Shown piece after piece: positions 15,466-22,684 of a stretch of 32,057 bases of DNA. The stretch comes from a virus. How positions within the stretch are numbered: the stretch's first letter is position 1; the number at the start of each line of letters is the position of its first letter. Where the stretch lies: positions 1-32,057 of IMG/VR virus record IMGVR_UViG_3300025869_000052. One strand, written 5' to 3'. The notes beneath the pieces were generated by a model. That model ran no database searches. It was not told the origin of the DNA and worked only from the letters and a program-made list of their open reading frames with translations. The position numbers and the translations under genes were made by a program.

Positions 15466-15933
15466 ATGTACGAGTATAAAACAAAATTAATTAAAGTAGT
15501 TGACGGTGACACCGTTGATGTGGATATCGATCTTGGCTTCGGCGTTTGGTTAAAGAAAGAACGAGTGCGCATCATGGGTATCGATACTCCAGAATCTCGA
15601 ACCCGTGACAAGGTAGAGAAAGTTTTCGGCAAAGCCGCAAGCAAGCGATTGAAGGAACTGCTTGGACCAAACCCAGTACTGCAAACTAAGATTGCTCGCG
15701 ACGGTGAAGATATGAAAGGTAAGTTCGGACGTATCCTTGGCGACTTTATGGTGTATGATTCGACCCTTGATGCTTGGAGACCAGTTACTTCGGTAATGTC
15801 AGAAGAAGGTCATTGTGTTCCTTACTACGGCGGATCCAAAGAAGATACGCAAGTATCTCACATGAACAATCGTCGCAAGTTAATTGAAGAAGGTGTTGTG
15901 AAAATGACATTGGAAGAAGCAGGATTGGTATGA
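15466..15933 (+). CDS. Thermonuclease-like (SNase) endonuclease
   Basis: A 155-residue member of the staphylococcal nuclease family, which cleaves DNA and RNA using calcium. 'KVVDGDTVDVDID' opens the OB-fold. R35 and E43 in 'RVRIMGIDTPES' and R89 in 'FGRILGD' correspond to the family's three catalytic residues. There is no signal peptide, so it would act in the cytoplasm, for example in host nucleic acid breakdown. It overlaps the gp62 start as ATGA and is preceded by an AAGGA site. Confidence 0.9.
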   Translation: MYEYKTKLIKVVDGDTVDVDIDLGFGVWLKKERVRIMGIDTPESRTRDKVEKVFGKAASKRLKELLGPNPVLQTKIARDGEDMKGKFGRILGDFMVYDSTLDAWRPVTSVMSEEGHCVPYYGGSKEDTQVSHMNNRRKLIEEGVVKMTLEEAGLV

Positions 15934-16313
15934 ACCCTTTTGATTATTTGAATGCGATAAATACGTCTAAGAAGAACTTGATGGAAAACTCTGCTAACGA
16001 TGAGTTGGCGGAGAAATCCTACGAACCTTTTCTGACTAATCGTGGATTATCGTATTTCCCAGATTCTATTTTTTATGCTAATGAAATGAATATGAACAAT
16101 ATGCTGTCGAAGAAGGCACAATTCTTATATTTACTAAATAGTGTCAGACCTCGCAAAAGGTTTAGTAAGTGGCATAAGCAGGAAAAATCTGATGATCTGC
16201 TGCTGATATCTGAAATGTTTGGGTACAGTAAACCCAAGGCGAGAGACGCGCTGAAAATCATGAGTGGTGATCAGCTGAATGAATTAAGGATAATTGCTGA
16301 GGCGGCGGTATGA
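15930..16313 (+). CDS. 62: gp62 clamp-loader small subunit (short form)
   Basis: The non-ATPase subunit of the gp44/gp62 clamp loader. It has 127 residues against 187 in T4. The aligned core is 'RGLSYFPDSIFYANEMNMNNMLSKKAQFLYLLNSVRPRKRFSKWHK', which corresponds to the T4 segment with SQFPE...NYLMAAVPRGKRYGKW. The short N-terminus is the main difference. It is coupled to the nuclease gene upstream and followed 25 bases later by regA, so the T4 order 62-regA is kept while 44 and 62 are separated. Confidence 0.85.
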   Translation: MNPFDYLNAINTSKKNLMENSANDELAEKSYEPFLTNRGLSYFPDSIFYANEMNMNNMLSKKAQFLYLLNSVRPRKRFSKWHKQEKSDDLLLISEMFGYSKPKARDALKIMSGDQLNELRIIAEAAV

Positions 16314-16337
16314 TCGTTTCGGGGAGTGAGCGTAGCT

Positions 16338-16745
16338 ATGGAAGTAAATATAGACACATTACTGGAGGTTCGTCTAAAAGCACCGGATGACTTTCTAAAA
16401 GTTAGAGAAACACTGACAAGAATCGGTGTTGCTTCTAGGAAAGAACAAAAACTATTCCAATCATGTCATATCTTGCACAAGAGGGGTAGATACTTTATTG
16501 TGCATTTCAAAGAACTGTTTGCGCTTGACGGCAAACCAACTAATTTTGAAGATAACGATATAGGAAGAAGAAACTCGATAGCAAATCTGTTATCCGAATG
16601 GGGCTTGGTTGAGATTGTATCTCCAGAAAAATATGCAGATTCCTTAGCACCACTATCCCAAATTAAGATCATATCATATGCTGATCGGGGTGATTGGGAG
16701 TTGGTAACGAAATACAATATAGGAACTAAAAAGCGAGTAGAATAG
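16338..16745 (+). CDS. regA: RegA translational repressor
   Basis: RNA-binding protein that represses translation of early mRNAs at their start sites. It has 135 residues (T4 122). The match is strong: 'LKAPDDFLKVRETLTRIGVASRKEQKLFQSCHILHKRGRYFIVHFKELFALDGK' and 'RRNSIANLLSEWGLVEIV'. The start is placed at ATG 16338, with GGGGAG at 16321-16326; the GTG at 16326 would overlap that ribosome site. The start region could be an autoregulatory target as in T4, but no specific binding sequence can be asserted. Confidence 0.95.
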   Translation: MEVNIDTLLEVRLKAPDDFLKVRETLTRIGVASRKEQKLFQSCHILHKRGRYFIVHFKELFALDGKPTNFEDNDIGRRNSIANLLSEWGLVEIVSPEKYADSLAPLSQIKIISYADRGDWELVTKYNIGTKKRVE

Positions 16746-16746
16746 T

Positions 16747-17265
16747 ATGTTTGGTTATGTGAAAATGTTTTTGTTGTTTGGTGCCATCGGTGCCATCGGT
16801 GGTGCTTACTCCTACCACCAAGTTACGATCTCTAAGTTTGAAGCGGGTATTGCTAAACTAGAAGCAAACAACCGCACCCTTAAAGAGAATCAGGTACAAT
16901 TGGACATTGCCATCAACACGGCAGAAGCATCACTCAAAGCAGCCGAAGAAAACGCTAAGAAATCTGAAGCAGCAATGAGTGCTCTCACCTCTCGCAACCA
17001 AGAGTTGAATCGTGAGAAGCAAACATATTTGAAGATTTTCAAGGACCACAACCTTACCCGTCTTGCTCGAGCCAAACCCGGCATGATTGAGAAACGAATA
17101 AATAATGGAACACAGAAAGTGTTTGAGGCATTAGAAAATGATACGAAAGAACTTATGGATATTGATGATACCGATGCTGGCGAGTTGTCAGATGCTCCCA
17201 AGACTGGAGTGGGGTCCGAAACCGATAGTGGTTCAACCGGAACCACAGATAGTAACGGTAACTGA
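16747..17265 (+). CDS. Inner-membrane spanin (Rz-like)
   Basis: A 172-residue protein. Residues 5-22 form an N-terminal membrane segment (VKMFLLFGAIGAIGGAYS). Residues 30-105 are a long alanine/glutamate coiled coil. The rest is an acidic, serine/glycine/threonine-rich tail (GSETDSGSTGTTDSNGN). This is the usual layout of an i-spanin, with one inward-anchored membrane helix and a periplasmic coiled coil. The strongest argument is the lipoprotein gene that overlaps its 3' end in another frame. It could alternatively be a structural coiled-coil protein, but the pairing makes spanin the best call. Confidence 0.78.
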   Translation: MFGYVKMFLLFGAIGAIGGAYSYHQVTISKFEAGIAKLEANNRTLKENQVQLDIAINTAEASLKAAEENAKKSEAAMSALTSRNQELNREKQTYLKIFKDHNLTRLARAKPGMIEKRINNGTQKVFEALENDTKELMDIDDTDAGELSDAPKTGVGSETDSGSTGTTDSNGN

Positions 17266-17566
17266 GAAGGTTCCTTTACGGATCTACCAACCACCTCTTC
17301 CCCAAGAGATTGATTTACTCAACGTAAACTTCTTTGTCATCACCGAAGAAAACCTAGAAGATAAATTCAAAGAAATCGAGAAGATGCTCGATGGGCAGTT
17401 CGTCGTGTTCGCACTCACTCCGGACGGGTATGAAAAGATGGCAGAGAACTTCCAAGAGGTTCGACGTTATGTGCTACAACAGAAAGAGTTGATCATCTAC
17501 TACCGTGAAGCAACCACAGAGAGTGAAGGGACTACTGCAAAAGAATGGGCAGAAAAAAATAAATAA
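17138..17566 (+). CDS. Outer-membrane spanin lipoprotein (Rz1-like)
   Basis: A 142-residue protein. A short basic N-terminus (MIRKN) is followed by a hydrophobic core and the lipobox LASC (residues 14-17), so the mature protein would start at C17 as a lipoprotein. A proline-rich region follows (PKPIVVQPEP, QPPLPQE), as in many o-spanins. The gene starts inside the i-spanin gene in the next frame and overlaps it by 128 bases, the arrangement seen in overlapping Rz/Rz1 pairs. The pair fuses inner and outer membranes in the last step of lysis, which implies a Gram-negative host. Rz1 proteins are often shorter, so the C-terminal domain is a little unusual. Confidence 0.82.
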   Translation: MIRKNLWILMIPMLASCQMLPRLEWGPKPIVVQPEPQIVTVTEKVPLRIYQPPLPQEIDLLNVNFFVITEENLEDKFKEIEKMLDGQFVVFALTPDGYEKMAENFQEVRRYVLQQKELIIYYREATTESEGTTAKEWAEKNK

Positions 17567-17570
17567 AAAT

Positions 17571-17601
17571 TTGACATTTTGTAAAAAATGTGTTATAAAT
17601 A
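17571..17601 (+). promoter_or_regulatory. Overlapping sigma70 and T4-late promoters for hsp20
   Basis: TTGACA (17571-17576), 17 bases, TATAAA (17594-17599) is a strong sigma70 promoter. The same -10 region spells TATAAATA (17594-17601), the exact late octamer. The site could be read early by sigma70 and late by gp55. It is followed by a leader of about 68 bases with a small hairpin, TCCAC (17608-17612) pairing with GTGGA (17626-17630). Confidence 0.8.
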
Positions 17602-17669
17602 ACATCGTCCACGCAGAATAATCTGGTGGATAGACAACAATCTTGCTTAAATTAAATAAGGAGATAGCA

Positions 17670-18101
17670 ATGGTTACTACACGAACAAAAGTGTTTTCGT
17701 TCCCCCACTCTCGTTTCATTGGTTTCGACCATGTCTGGGATGAGATAGAAAAACTGACTGCCGCTGGCGCAAACGAGAAGGGTTTTCCCCGTCACAATAT
17801 TATCAAATATACTGACACGGAATACGCCATGGAATTTGCACTTGGTGGTTATCGCAAGAAAGATCTAGAGATCGAGGCTAAGCCCGGTGTTCTGGTCATT
17901 CGGGGAAACCCAGAAGAGGATAAGAAAGATTATCTTCATAAAGGGATTACTACGAAGAAATTCGTGGAAACATTCCGACTCGCAGACCACGTTGTCGTTG
18001 ATGGAGCTGAATTCGTCAATGGACTACTAGTGATTAAACTCAAAGTGGAACTACCCGAAGAACAGCGTCCGAGAAAAATAGAAATCTCACAAAGGACGTA
18101 A
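17670..18101 (+). CDS. Hsp20-family small heat-shock protein
   Basis: A 143-residue alpha-crystallin-type chaperone of the IbpA-like kind, common in marine T4-like phages. The core is 'YAMEFALGGYRKKDLEIEAKPGVLVIRGNPEED' followed by 'FVETFRLADHVVVDGAEFVNGLLVIKLKVELPEE', and the C-terminal I-x-I motif is present in 'RKIEISQ'. It probably holds unfolding host or phage proteins during infection. The start ATG 17670 follows AAGGAG; the longer frame from 17643 starts at a TTG without support. Confidence 0.93.
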   Translation: MVTTRTKVFSFPHSRFIGFDHVWDEIEKLTAAGANEKGFPRHNIIKYTDTEYAMEFALGGYRKKDLEIEAKPGVLVIRGNPEEDKKDYLHKGITTKKFVETFRLADHVVVDGAEFVNGLLVIKLKVELPEEQRPRKIEISQRT

Positions 18102-18104
18102 CAA

Positions 18105-18203
18105 ATGAAAACTTTAAAAAGCGAAGGCGCGATTGCATTGTATCAAGGTTTAACCGTACTTGCGATTGCACCATTAATGATTCTCGCTTCTTACTTCGCG
18201 TAA
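18105..18203 (+). CDS. 32-residue membrane micropeptide
   Basis: MKTLKSEGAIALYQGLTVLA then IAPLMILASYFA. A short basic N-terminus is followed by one hydrophobic helix of about 20 residues. AAAGGACG lies five to twelve bases before the ATG, overlapping the hsp20 stop region, so the gene is well placed for translation. It is below the size usually annotated. The function is unknown; a lysis or membrane-modulating role is possible. Confidence 0.65.
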   Translation: MKTLKSEGAIALYQGLTVLAIAPLMILASYFA

Positions 18204-18212
18204 GGATAGATA

Positions 18213-18356
18213 ATGATTAAGAAAATCAAAAACTGGTTAGGCATTGTATTCTTTGCTTCGCTTGTACTGGGAGGTCTAATAGCACCTCTCTTCACACCTA
18301 ACTACGGTGTGTACACAGCGGGTTCAAGTCTGTATATGCCGGCGCCATATTTGTAA
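18213..18356 (+). CDS. 47-residue membrane micropeptide
   Basis: A basic start (MIKKIKNWLG) is followed by the hydrophobic segment IVFFASLVLGGLIAPLF and a short polar, tyrosine/proline/glycine-rich tail (TPNYGVYTAGSSLYMPAPYL). The site AAGGA (18202-18206) precedes the ATG. It follows the 32-residue gene by nine bases, so the two are probably co-expressed behind hsp20. The basic-then-hydrophobic layout resembles a leader or small inner-membrane protein. No family is recognised. Confidence 0.65.
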   Translation: MIKKIKNWLGIVFFASLVLGGLIAPLFTPNYGVYTAGSSLYMPAPYL

Positions 18357-18440
18357 CATAGTGTGGGTTTGCTGACGTTCCCTGATTCTACTGCAACGAA
18401 TCTATAAAAATGTCAGGCTAATTTATTATGAGGATTTATT

Positions 18441-18740
18441 ATGAACACAGAAGTAAAATTGATTCATTTTGTCAACAATGAAGATGTGCTCGGCGAACTC
18501 ATCGAAGAGGACGCAACACATTATGTAGTTAGAAACCCTTGCGCACTCGCAATGGTCTTGGATGAGAGTCAAACTCCAAGTTTAAGTATCCGCCCCCTGA
18601 TTGTGTACTCTAAAGATGAAATTGTAGAGTTGAATAAAAATCACGCCATTTACTGCGTTGGGGTTGACAATCAGATCGCAACACAGTATAATAGTATCTT
18701 CGGAAACATCATCCTCCCAGAAAAGAAGATCATAATTTAA
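18441..18740 (+). CDS. Second small Sm/LSm-like protein
   Basis: A 99-residue protein. 'VKLIHFVNNEDVLGELIEEDATHYVVRNPCAL' (4-35) repeats the pattern of the protein at 3666-4010 (K-[IL]-I, acidic pair, two hydrophobics, small residue, then V-V-x-N-P), and both end the core with a hydrophobic 'NK..AI..V' strand. The two are probably distant paralogs. The gene is directly upstream of DNA polymerase, sharing one base with its start codon (TAATG). Its 3' part carries a perfect sigma70 promoter. An RNA- or protein-binding beta-barrel role is inferred only. Confidence 0.62.
   Translation: MNTEVKLIHFVNNEDVLGELIEEDATHYVVRNPCALAMVLDESQTPSLSIRPLIVYSKDEIVELNKNHAIYCVGVDNQIATQYNSIFGNIILPEKKIII
18664..18692 (+). 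promoter_or_regulatory. Perfect sigma70 promoter for DNA polymerase gp43
   Basis: TTGACA (18664-18669), 17 bases, TATAAT (18687-18692), all twelve positions matching. It lies inside the Sm-like gene, 48 bases before the polymerase ATG at 18740. The position and exact match make it a credible promoter for gp43. Confidence 0.88.
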
Positions 18741-21241
18741 TGTCAAAATTCTACACAAATTTCTCAAGACGCGGCAACAAAATCCTAGAGATAGGATACA
18801 ACCAGAATGGTGAGAAGTATGCCCGCAAGGTGCCATACTGTCCAACACTATATCTTCCCAGCGAGACACCGACCGGATGGAAAACTCTGGACGGGCAACA
18901 TGTCAAACCGAGAGAGTTGGATAGTATGGGTGCCGCTAAGTCGTTCTTTGAGAAGTATGAGGATATGTCAAACTTCACGGTATATGGATCCGCAAACTAT
19001 GCTTATTCATATATCAACGAAGAATACCCAGACGCTATAGACTACGACAAGTCTCTGCTTCGAGTGGCAAACATAGACATCGAGGTCGGCTCCGAGAATG
19101 GGTTTCCGGAACCGGCATTGGCAAACGAACCCTTGACTGCAATCACATATAAGATGCGTGGCGTCTATTACGTTTTTGGTTGTGGTGAGTTTGTGACTGA
19201 TCGCCCTGAAGTGCGATATAAGAAATGCGAAGATGAAAGAGATTTGATCTTGACTTTTCTTGACACTTGGGAAAGAACTTCCCCTGACATCTTGACGGGT
19301 TGGAACGTGCAGTTCTTTGATGTTCCTTACTTGTATAATAGAATATGTAAACTGTTCAGCGAAAAGACTGCGGTTAGGTTATCGCCTTGGGGGATGATTG
19401 GTGAAAGAACTACAACAATCTTTAATAGACAACAAACTGCTTTTGATCTTGTTGGTATTGCGATATTGGATTATCTTGAGTTGTACAAGAAGTTTACCTA
19501 TTCCAATCAGGAAAGCTATCGATTAGACCACATTGCGTTTGTCGAACTTGGGGAACGCAAATTAGATTATAGTGAATACGAAAACCTCAATCAACTATAC
19601 AAGCATGACTATCAACTTTTCATTGAGTACAATATCAAAGACGTTGACTTGGTTGACCGAATAGATGATAAGATGAAATTGATTGATATGGTAATGGCTC
19701 TTGCTTATGACGCCAAAGTCAATCTTACCGACGTATTCACACAGGTTAAGATGTGGGATGTATTGACTCATAATCACCTATACAAGAATAACGTTGTTGT
19801 TCCTCCAAAGAAGAGAAACCACAAAGTCGAGAAGTATGAAGGTGCTTATGTCAAGGAACCTGTGCCGGGGCGTTACGAGTGGGTATGCTCATTCGATTTA
19901 AACTCGCTCTATCCACATTTGATTATGCAGTATAATGTTTCCCCAGATACTATTGTTGAGGGTGAATATACTAACACCTCGATCAACGAACTGCTATCTG
20001 GAAGTTATGTTTCAAATTCTAATAACTGCATGGCAGCAAACGGGCATTACTTTCGAAAAGATGTTCGTGGATTCTTGCCAACAATGATGGATACTATGTA
20101 CGAGGATAGGTCCAAGTATAAGAAACTTATGATCGGATGGCAGAAGAAGAAAGAACTCGCAACTTCCAAAGAAGACATCACCGAGTGTGAAAATCAAATA
20201 TCAAAATACGACAACTTACAATTAGCCAAAAAAGTTCAGTTGAACTCTGCTTATGGTGCTATTGGGAATCAGTGGTTTCGTTTTTACGATCTTCGGCAAG
20301 CAGAAGCAATTACCCTGTCTGGTCAATTAGCAATTCGTTGGATAGAACGCAAGTTAAATGTTTACCTAAACAAACTTTTAAAAACTGACAATTTTGATTA
20401 TGTAATTGCGTCAGATACTGACTCTGTATATTTGAACTTAGGGCCGTTAGTTAAAGCATCATACAAAGATAGCCTACCCGATAAGAATAAAGTTATTGAC
20501 TTCCTTGATAGGGTTTGCGAAGAGAAAATCCAAAAATACATAGACAAATGTTATCAAGAGCTTGCAGATTATATGAATGCGTATGATCAAAAAATGATTA
20601 TGAAGCGTGAAGCGATTGCTGACATTGGCATATGGACCGCAAAGAAAAGATATATCCTAAATGTTTCTGACAATGAGGGTGTGCGATATACGAAACCCAA
20701 ACTAAAGATGATGGGTATCGAAGCTGTCAAATCATCCACTCCCATGTCGTGCCGGGATAAAATTAAGGAAGCACTCAATATTGTAATGAATGGAACCGAA
20801 TCGGATCTACACACTTTCGTTAATCAATTCGAAAAAGAGTTTGCTCAGTTGCCTTTTGAAGATGTGGCTTTTCCTCGTGGTGTATCTGAATTAACCAAGT
20901 ACTCTGACAAAGATACATTATACAAAAAAGCGACACCCATCCATGTTAGAGGTTCTTTGGTATTTAATAATATGCTCAAAAAACATAATCTCACGAAGAA
21001 ATATGAACTGGTCAAGGATGGTGAGAAAATCAAGTTTTGTTATATGAAGATGCCTAATCCCACTCAGGAAAATGTAATTTCTGTTCCTTCTGTGTTACCT
21101 AAACAATTTGAGTTAGATAAATACATAGATTATGACCTACAATTCCAAAAATCGTTTGTAGAACCACTAAATAATATAGTAAACACATTTAGTTGGACAG
21201 CACAACCAGTATCGAACTTAAGAAGGTTTTTCAAAACATGA
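18740..21241 (+). CDS. 43: gp43 family B replicative DNA polymerase
   Basis: It has 833 residues (T4 898). Exonuclease motifs: Exo I D113-I-E115, Exo II 'GWNVQFFDVPYLYN' (187-200), Exo III 'YNIKD' (297-301). Polymerase motifs: A 'FDLNSLYP' (385-392, D386), B 'KVQLNSAYG' (498-506), C 'SDTDS' (558-562, D559 and D561). Every catalytic residue that I can check is present, so proofreading and synthesis should both work. It is split neither by introns nor by a frameshift. It starts with one base of overlap with the previous stop and ends with ATGA overlap into the next gene. Confidence 0.97.
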   Translation: MSKFYTNFSRRGNKILEIGYNQNGEKYARKVPYCPTLYLPSETPTGWKTLDGQHVKPRELDSMGAAKSFFEKYEDMSNFTVYGSANYAYSYINEEYPDAIDYDKSLLRVANIDIEVGSENGFPEPALANEPLTAITYKMRGVYYVFGCGEFVTDRPEVRYKKCEDERDLILTFLDTWERTSPDILTGWNVQFFDVPYLYNRICKLFSEKTAVRLSPWGMIGERTTTIFNRQQTAFDLVGIAILDYLELYKKFTYSNQESYRLDHIAFVELGERKLDYSEYENLNQLYKHDYQLFIEYNIKDVDLVDRIDDKMKLIDMVMALAYDAKVNLTDVFTQVKMWDVLTHNHLYKNNVVVPPKKRNHKVEKYEGAYVKEPVPGRYEWVCSFDLNSLYPHLIMQYNVSPDTIVEGEYTNTSINELLSGSYVSNSNNCMAANGHYFRKDVRGFLPTMMDTMYEDRSKYKKLMIGWQKKKELATSKEDITECENQISKYDNLQLAKKVQLNSAYGAIGNQWFRFYDLRQAEAITLSGQLAIRWIERKLNVYLNKLLKTDNFDYVIASDTDSVYLNLGPLVKASYKDSLPDKNKVIDFLDRVCEEKIQKYIDKCYQELADYMNAYDQKMIMKREAIADIGIWTAKKRYILNVSDNEGVRYTKPKLKMMGIEAVKSSTPMSCRDKIKEALNIVMNGTESDLHTFVNQFEKEFAQLPFEDVAFPRGVSELTKYSDKDTLYKKATPIHVRGSLVFNNMLKKHNLTKKYELVKDGEKIKFCYMKMPNPTQENVISVPSVLPKQFELDKYIDYDLQFQKSFVEPLNNIVNTFSWTAQPVSNLRRFFKT

Positions 21242-21672
21242 CAACAATACCACAAGAATATCTGGATTTAAGAACACAAGAAGATTTTGGTTTCAGTGCA
21301 GTAGATGAGTCTGAAGTACAGCAAGTCACTGATAGTGAAACGCTGGAAACCACTATTATCCGCGAAACTGTATCCACTTCTAATGAATCTATTGCCAGAC
21401 TTGAGCAAAAGATTGATAGTGTTCTTGCGATCTACGAACAAACCACTTTTGGGTTGGATGGTCAAAAACTCCAACTCGAAGAAAGTTTTGCTACGAAAGA
21501 ATCGGAACTTATCGCATCCACACAAGCAAAACTTACAGAACTTGAGAAGATGATTGTTCCTCTATTAGTGAACTTGATGAAGAATCCAGAGAAGGAATAT
21601 ATCTACTGGCCCAATCGTAAAGAAAAACTCGAAGAGCAAGTAAATAAAATAGTTTCGCTCACGAGAGGCTAA
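21238..21672 (+). CDS. Conserved phage coiled-coil protein with C-terminal YIYWPNR motif
   Basis: A 144-residue protein of unknown function. The N-terminus is acidic and polar, residues about 45-110 form a glutamate/leucine coiled coil, and the C-terminal 'MKNPEKEYIYWPNRKEKLEEQVNKI' is a motif I associate with small proteins of T4-like marine phages. The start is placed at ATG 21238, overlapping the gp43 stop as ATGA; the longer frame from 21193 begins at TTG inside gp43. Coupling to gp43 suggests co-expression with the replisome. Confidence 0.75.
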   Translation: MTTIPQEYLDLRTQEDFGFSAVDESEVQQVTDSETLETTIIRETVSTSNESIARLEQKIDSVLAIYEQTTFGLDGQKLQLEESFATKESELIASTQAKLTELEKMIVPLLVNLMKNPEKEYIYWPNRKEKLEEQVNKIVSLTRG

Positions 21673-21673
21673 T

Positions 21674-22552
21674 ATGTTCTCCGCAATAATGATGATCCTA
21701 ACTGGGTTGTCTGTTTCAGCAGTCGCAGCATACTTTTCCATCGCAGGGCTCATTGCGATCTTTGCTGCTAGCCCTGTGTCTATTGGGGTTATGGGTGCGA
21801 CTCTCGAAGTTTCTAAGCTTGTTGCTGCCAGTTGGGCATACCGCAACTGGCGAACCGCACCCAAGGCACTGAAGTACTATTTCGTGTTTGCCGTGTCTGT
21901 TCTCATTTTGATAACATCTTTGGGTATCTTTGGTTTTTTATCAAAAGCGCACATAGATCAGGGGTTGACATCCGGTGATGTATCAGATAAAATAGTGTTA
22001 ATTGAGGAAAGAATCGAGATAGAGCAGGAGATCATATCTCAAGCCCGATTGGATATCAATACACTCAATGACCAAATCGCACGATATACGGAACTTGGTG
22101 CGGTCACCAAGGGTGTAAACGCACGAGCAGAACAGACCGAAGAAAGGACTAAGTTGTTAGATCAGATAGAACTTTCGCAGAATAACATCACCGGTTATCG
22201 TCTGGAACTTGCGCCGATACGAGCAGAAAGGAGAGAGGTTGAGGCTGAAGTTGGACCAATCAAGTATATTGCTGCATTTGTCTATGGTGAAACAGATCAG
22301 GAAATACTGGAAAAAGCAGTCACTTGGGTTATCATAACGATTATATTTGTGTTTGATCCGTTGGCTGTACTGCTTTTGATTGCTGGGAACTACTCTTTGA
22401 TACAGAGTAGGCCCAAACCCGCCCCAAAGCCGTCTGGGAGCGCCTATTTTGACGCCACAACCCTTGATCCTATCCCAATGGAAAAGGATGAACTTGATAA
22501 AGTCATGAAAGATCAGGGTAAAAAAAGAGGACCTTTTTCACTAAATCGCTAA
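21674..22552 (+). CDS. Multi-pass membrane protein with central coiled coil
   Basis: A 292-residue protein. Hydrophobic segments at about 5-32 and 68-90 and again at about 216-242 flank a long charged helical region (100-190, with many E, R, Q and L in heptad-like order). A proline-rich patch (RPKPAPKPSG) and a basic end (KDQGKKRGPF) follow. I do not recognise a family. The layout would place the coiled coil on one side of the inner membrane. The start follows the previous stop by one base. The gene contains a sigma70-like promoter at 21965. Confidence 0.8.
   Translation: MFSAIMMILTGLSVSAVAAYFSIAGLIAIFAASPVSIGVMGATLEVSKLVAASWAYRNWRTAPKALKYYFVFAVSVLILITSLGIFGFLSKAHIDQGLTSGDVSDKIVLIEERIEIEQEIISQARLDINTLNDQIARYTELGAVTKGVNARAEQTEERTKLLDQIELSQNNITGYRLELAPIRAERREVEAEVGPIKYIAAFVYGETDQEILEKAVTWVIITIIFVFDPLAVLLLIAGNYSLIQSRPKPAPKPSGSAYFDATTLDPIPMEKDELDKVMKDQGKKRGPFSLNR
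21965..21993 (+). promoter_or_regulatory. Candidate intragenic sigma70 promoter
   Basis: TTGACA (21965-21970), 17 bases, TAAAAT (21988-21993): 11 of 12 consensus positions, on the sense strand inside the membrane-protein gene. It would read through the rest of that gene into the DUF262-HNH unit. Confidence 0.5.
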
Positions 22553-22559
22553 AAAAAGC

Positions 22560-22588
22560 TTGACATGTTCACCAAAATGGGGTATTAT
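22560..22588 (+). promoter_or_regulatory. sigma70 promoter of the DUF262-HNH unit
   Basis: TTGACA (22560-22565), 17 bases, TATTAT (22583-22588): 11 of 12 positions. It starts just after the membrane-protein stop. The predicted transcription start, about 22595, coincides with the first base of a perfect inverted repeat. Confidence 0.88.
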
Positions 22589-22594
22589 ATGTAT

Positions 22595-22654
22595 TGAATT
22601 GATGAGCAATTCATTGTCTGTAAATAGTTTCTGAAACCGATTCTATACGGACAA
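22595..22654 (+). promoter_or_regulatory. Palindrome and structured leader RNA upstream of DUF262-HNH
   Basis: TGAATTG (22595-22601) and CAATTCA (22607-22613) form a perfect seven-base inverted repeat with loop ATGAG, exactly at the predicted transcript start. Directly next to it TTGTCTGTA (22614-22622) pairs with TACGGACAA (22646-22654), nine pairs including one G-U. Inside that loop GTTT (22627-22630) pairs with AAAC (22634-22637). The first element could be an operator; the whole could be a folded 5' leader. The ribosome site GGAG at 22674-22677 lies downstream and unpaired. Confidence 0.6.
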
Positions 22655-22684
22655 CTAAAAAACCTTAAACAATGGAGTTATATT

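Noticed and set aside
16779-16803. Tandem GGTGCCATC repeat at the start of the i-spanin gene
   Set aside because: Two nine-base copies encode GAIGAI in the membrane segment; readily explained by low-complexity coding for small hydrophobic residues.
17608-17630. Possible RNA thermometer in the hsp20 leader
   Set aside because: The small hairpin TCCAC/GTGGA does not involve the ribosome site, so there is no support for temperature control beyond the gene's name.
18403-18410. TATAAAAA before the second Sm-like gene
   Set aside because: Two features (late octamer, sigma70 -10) are approached but neither is met; no -35 at 16-18 bases.
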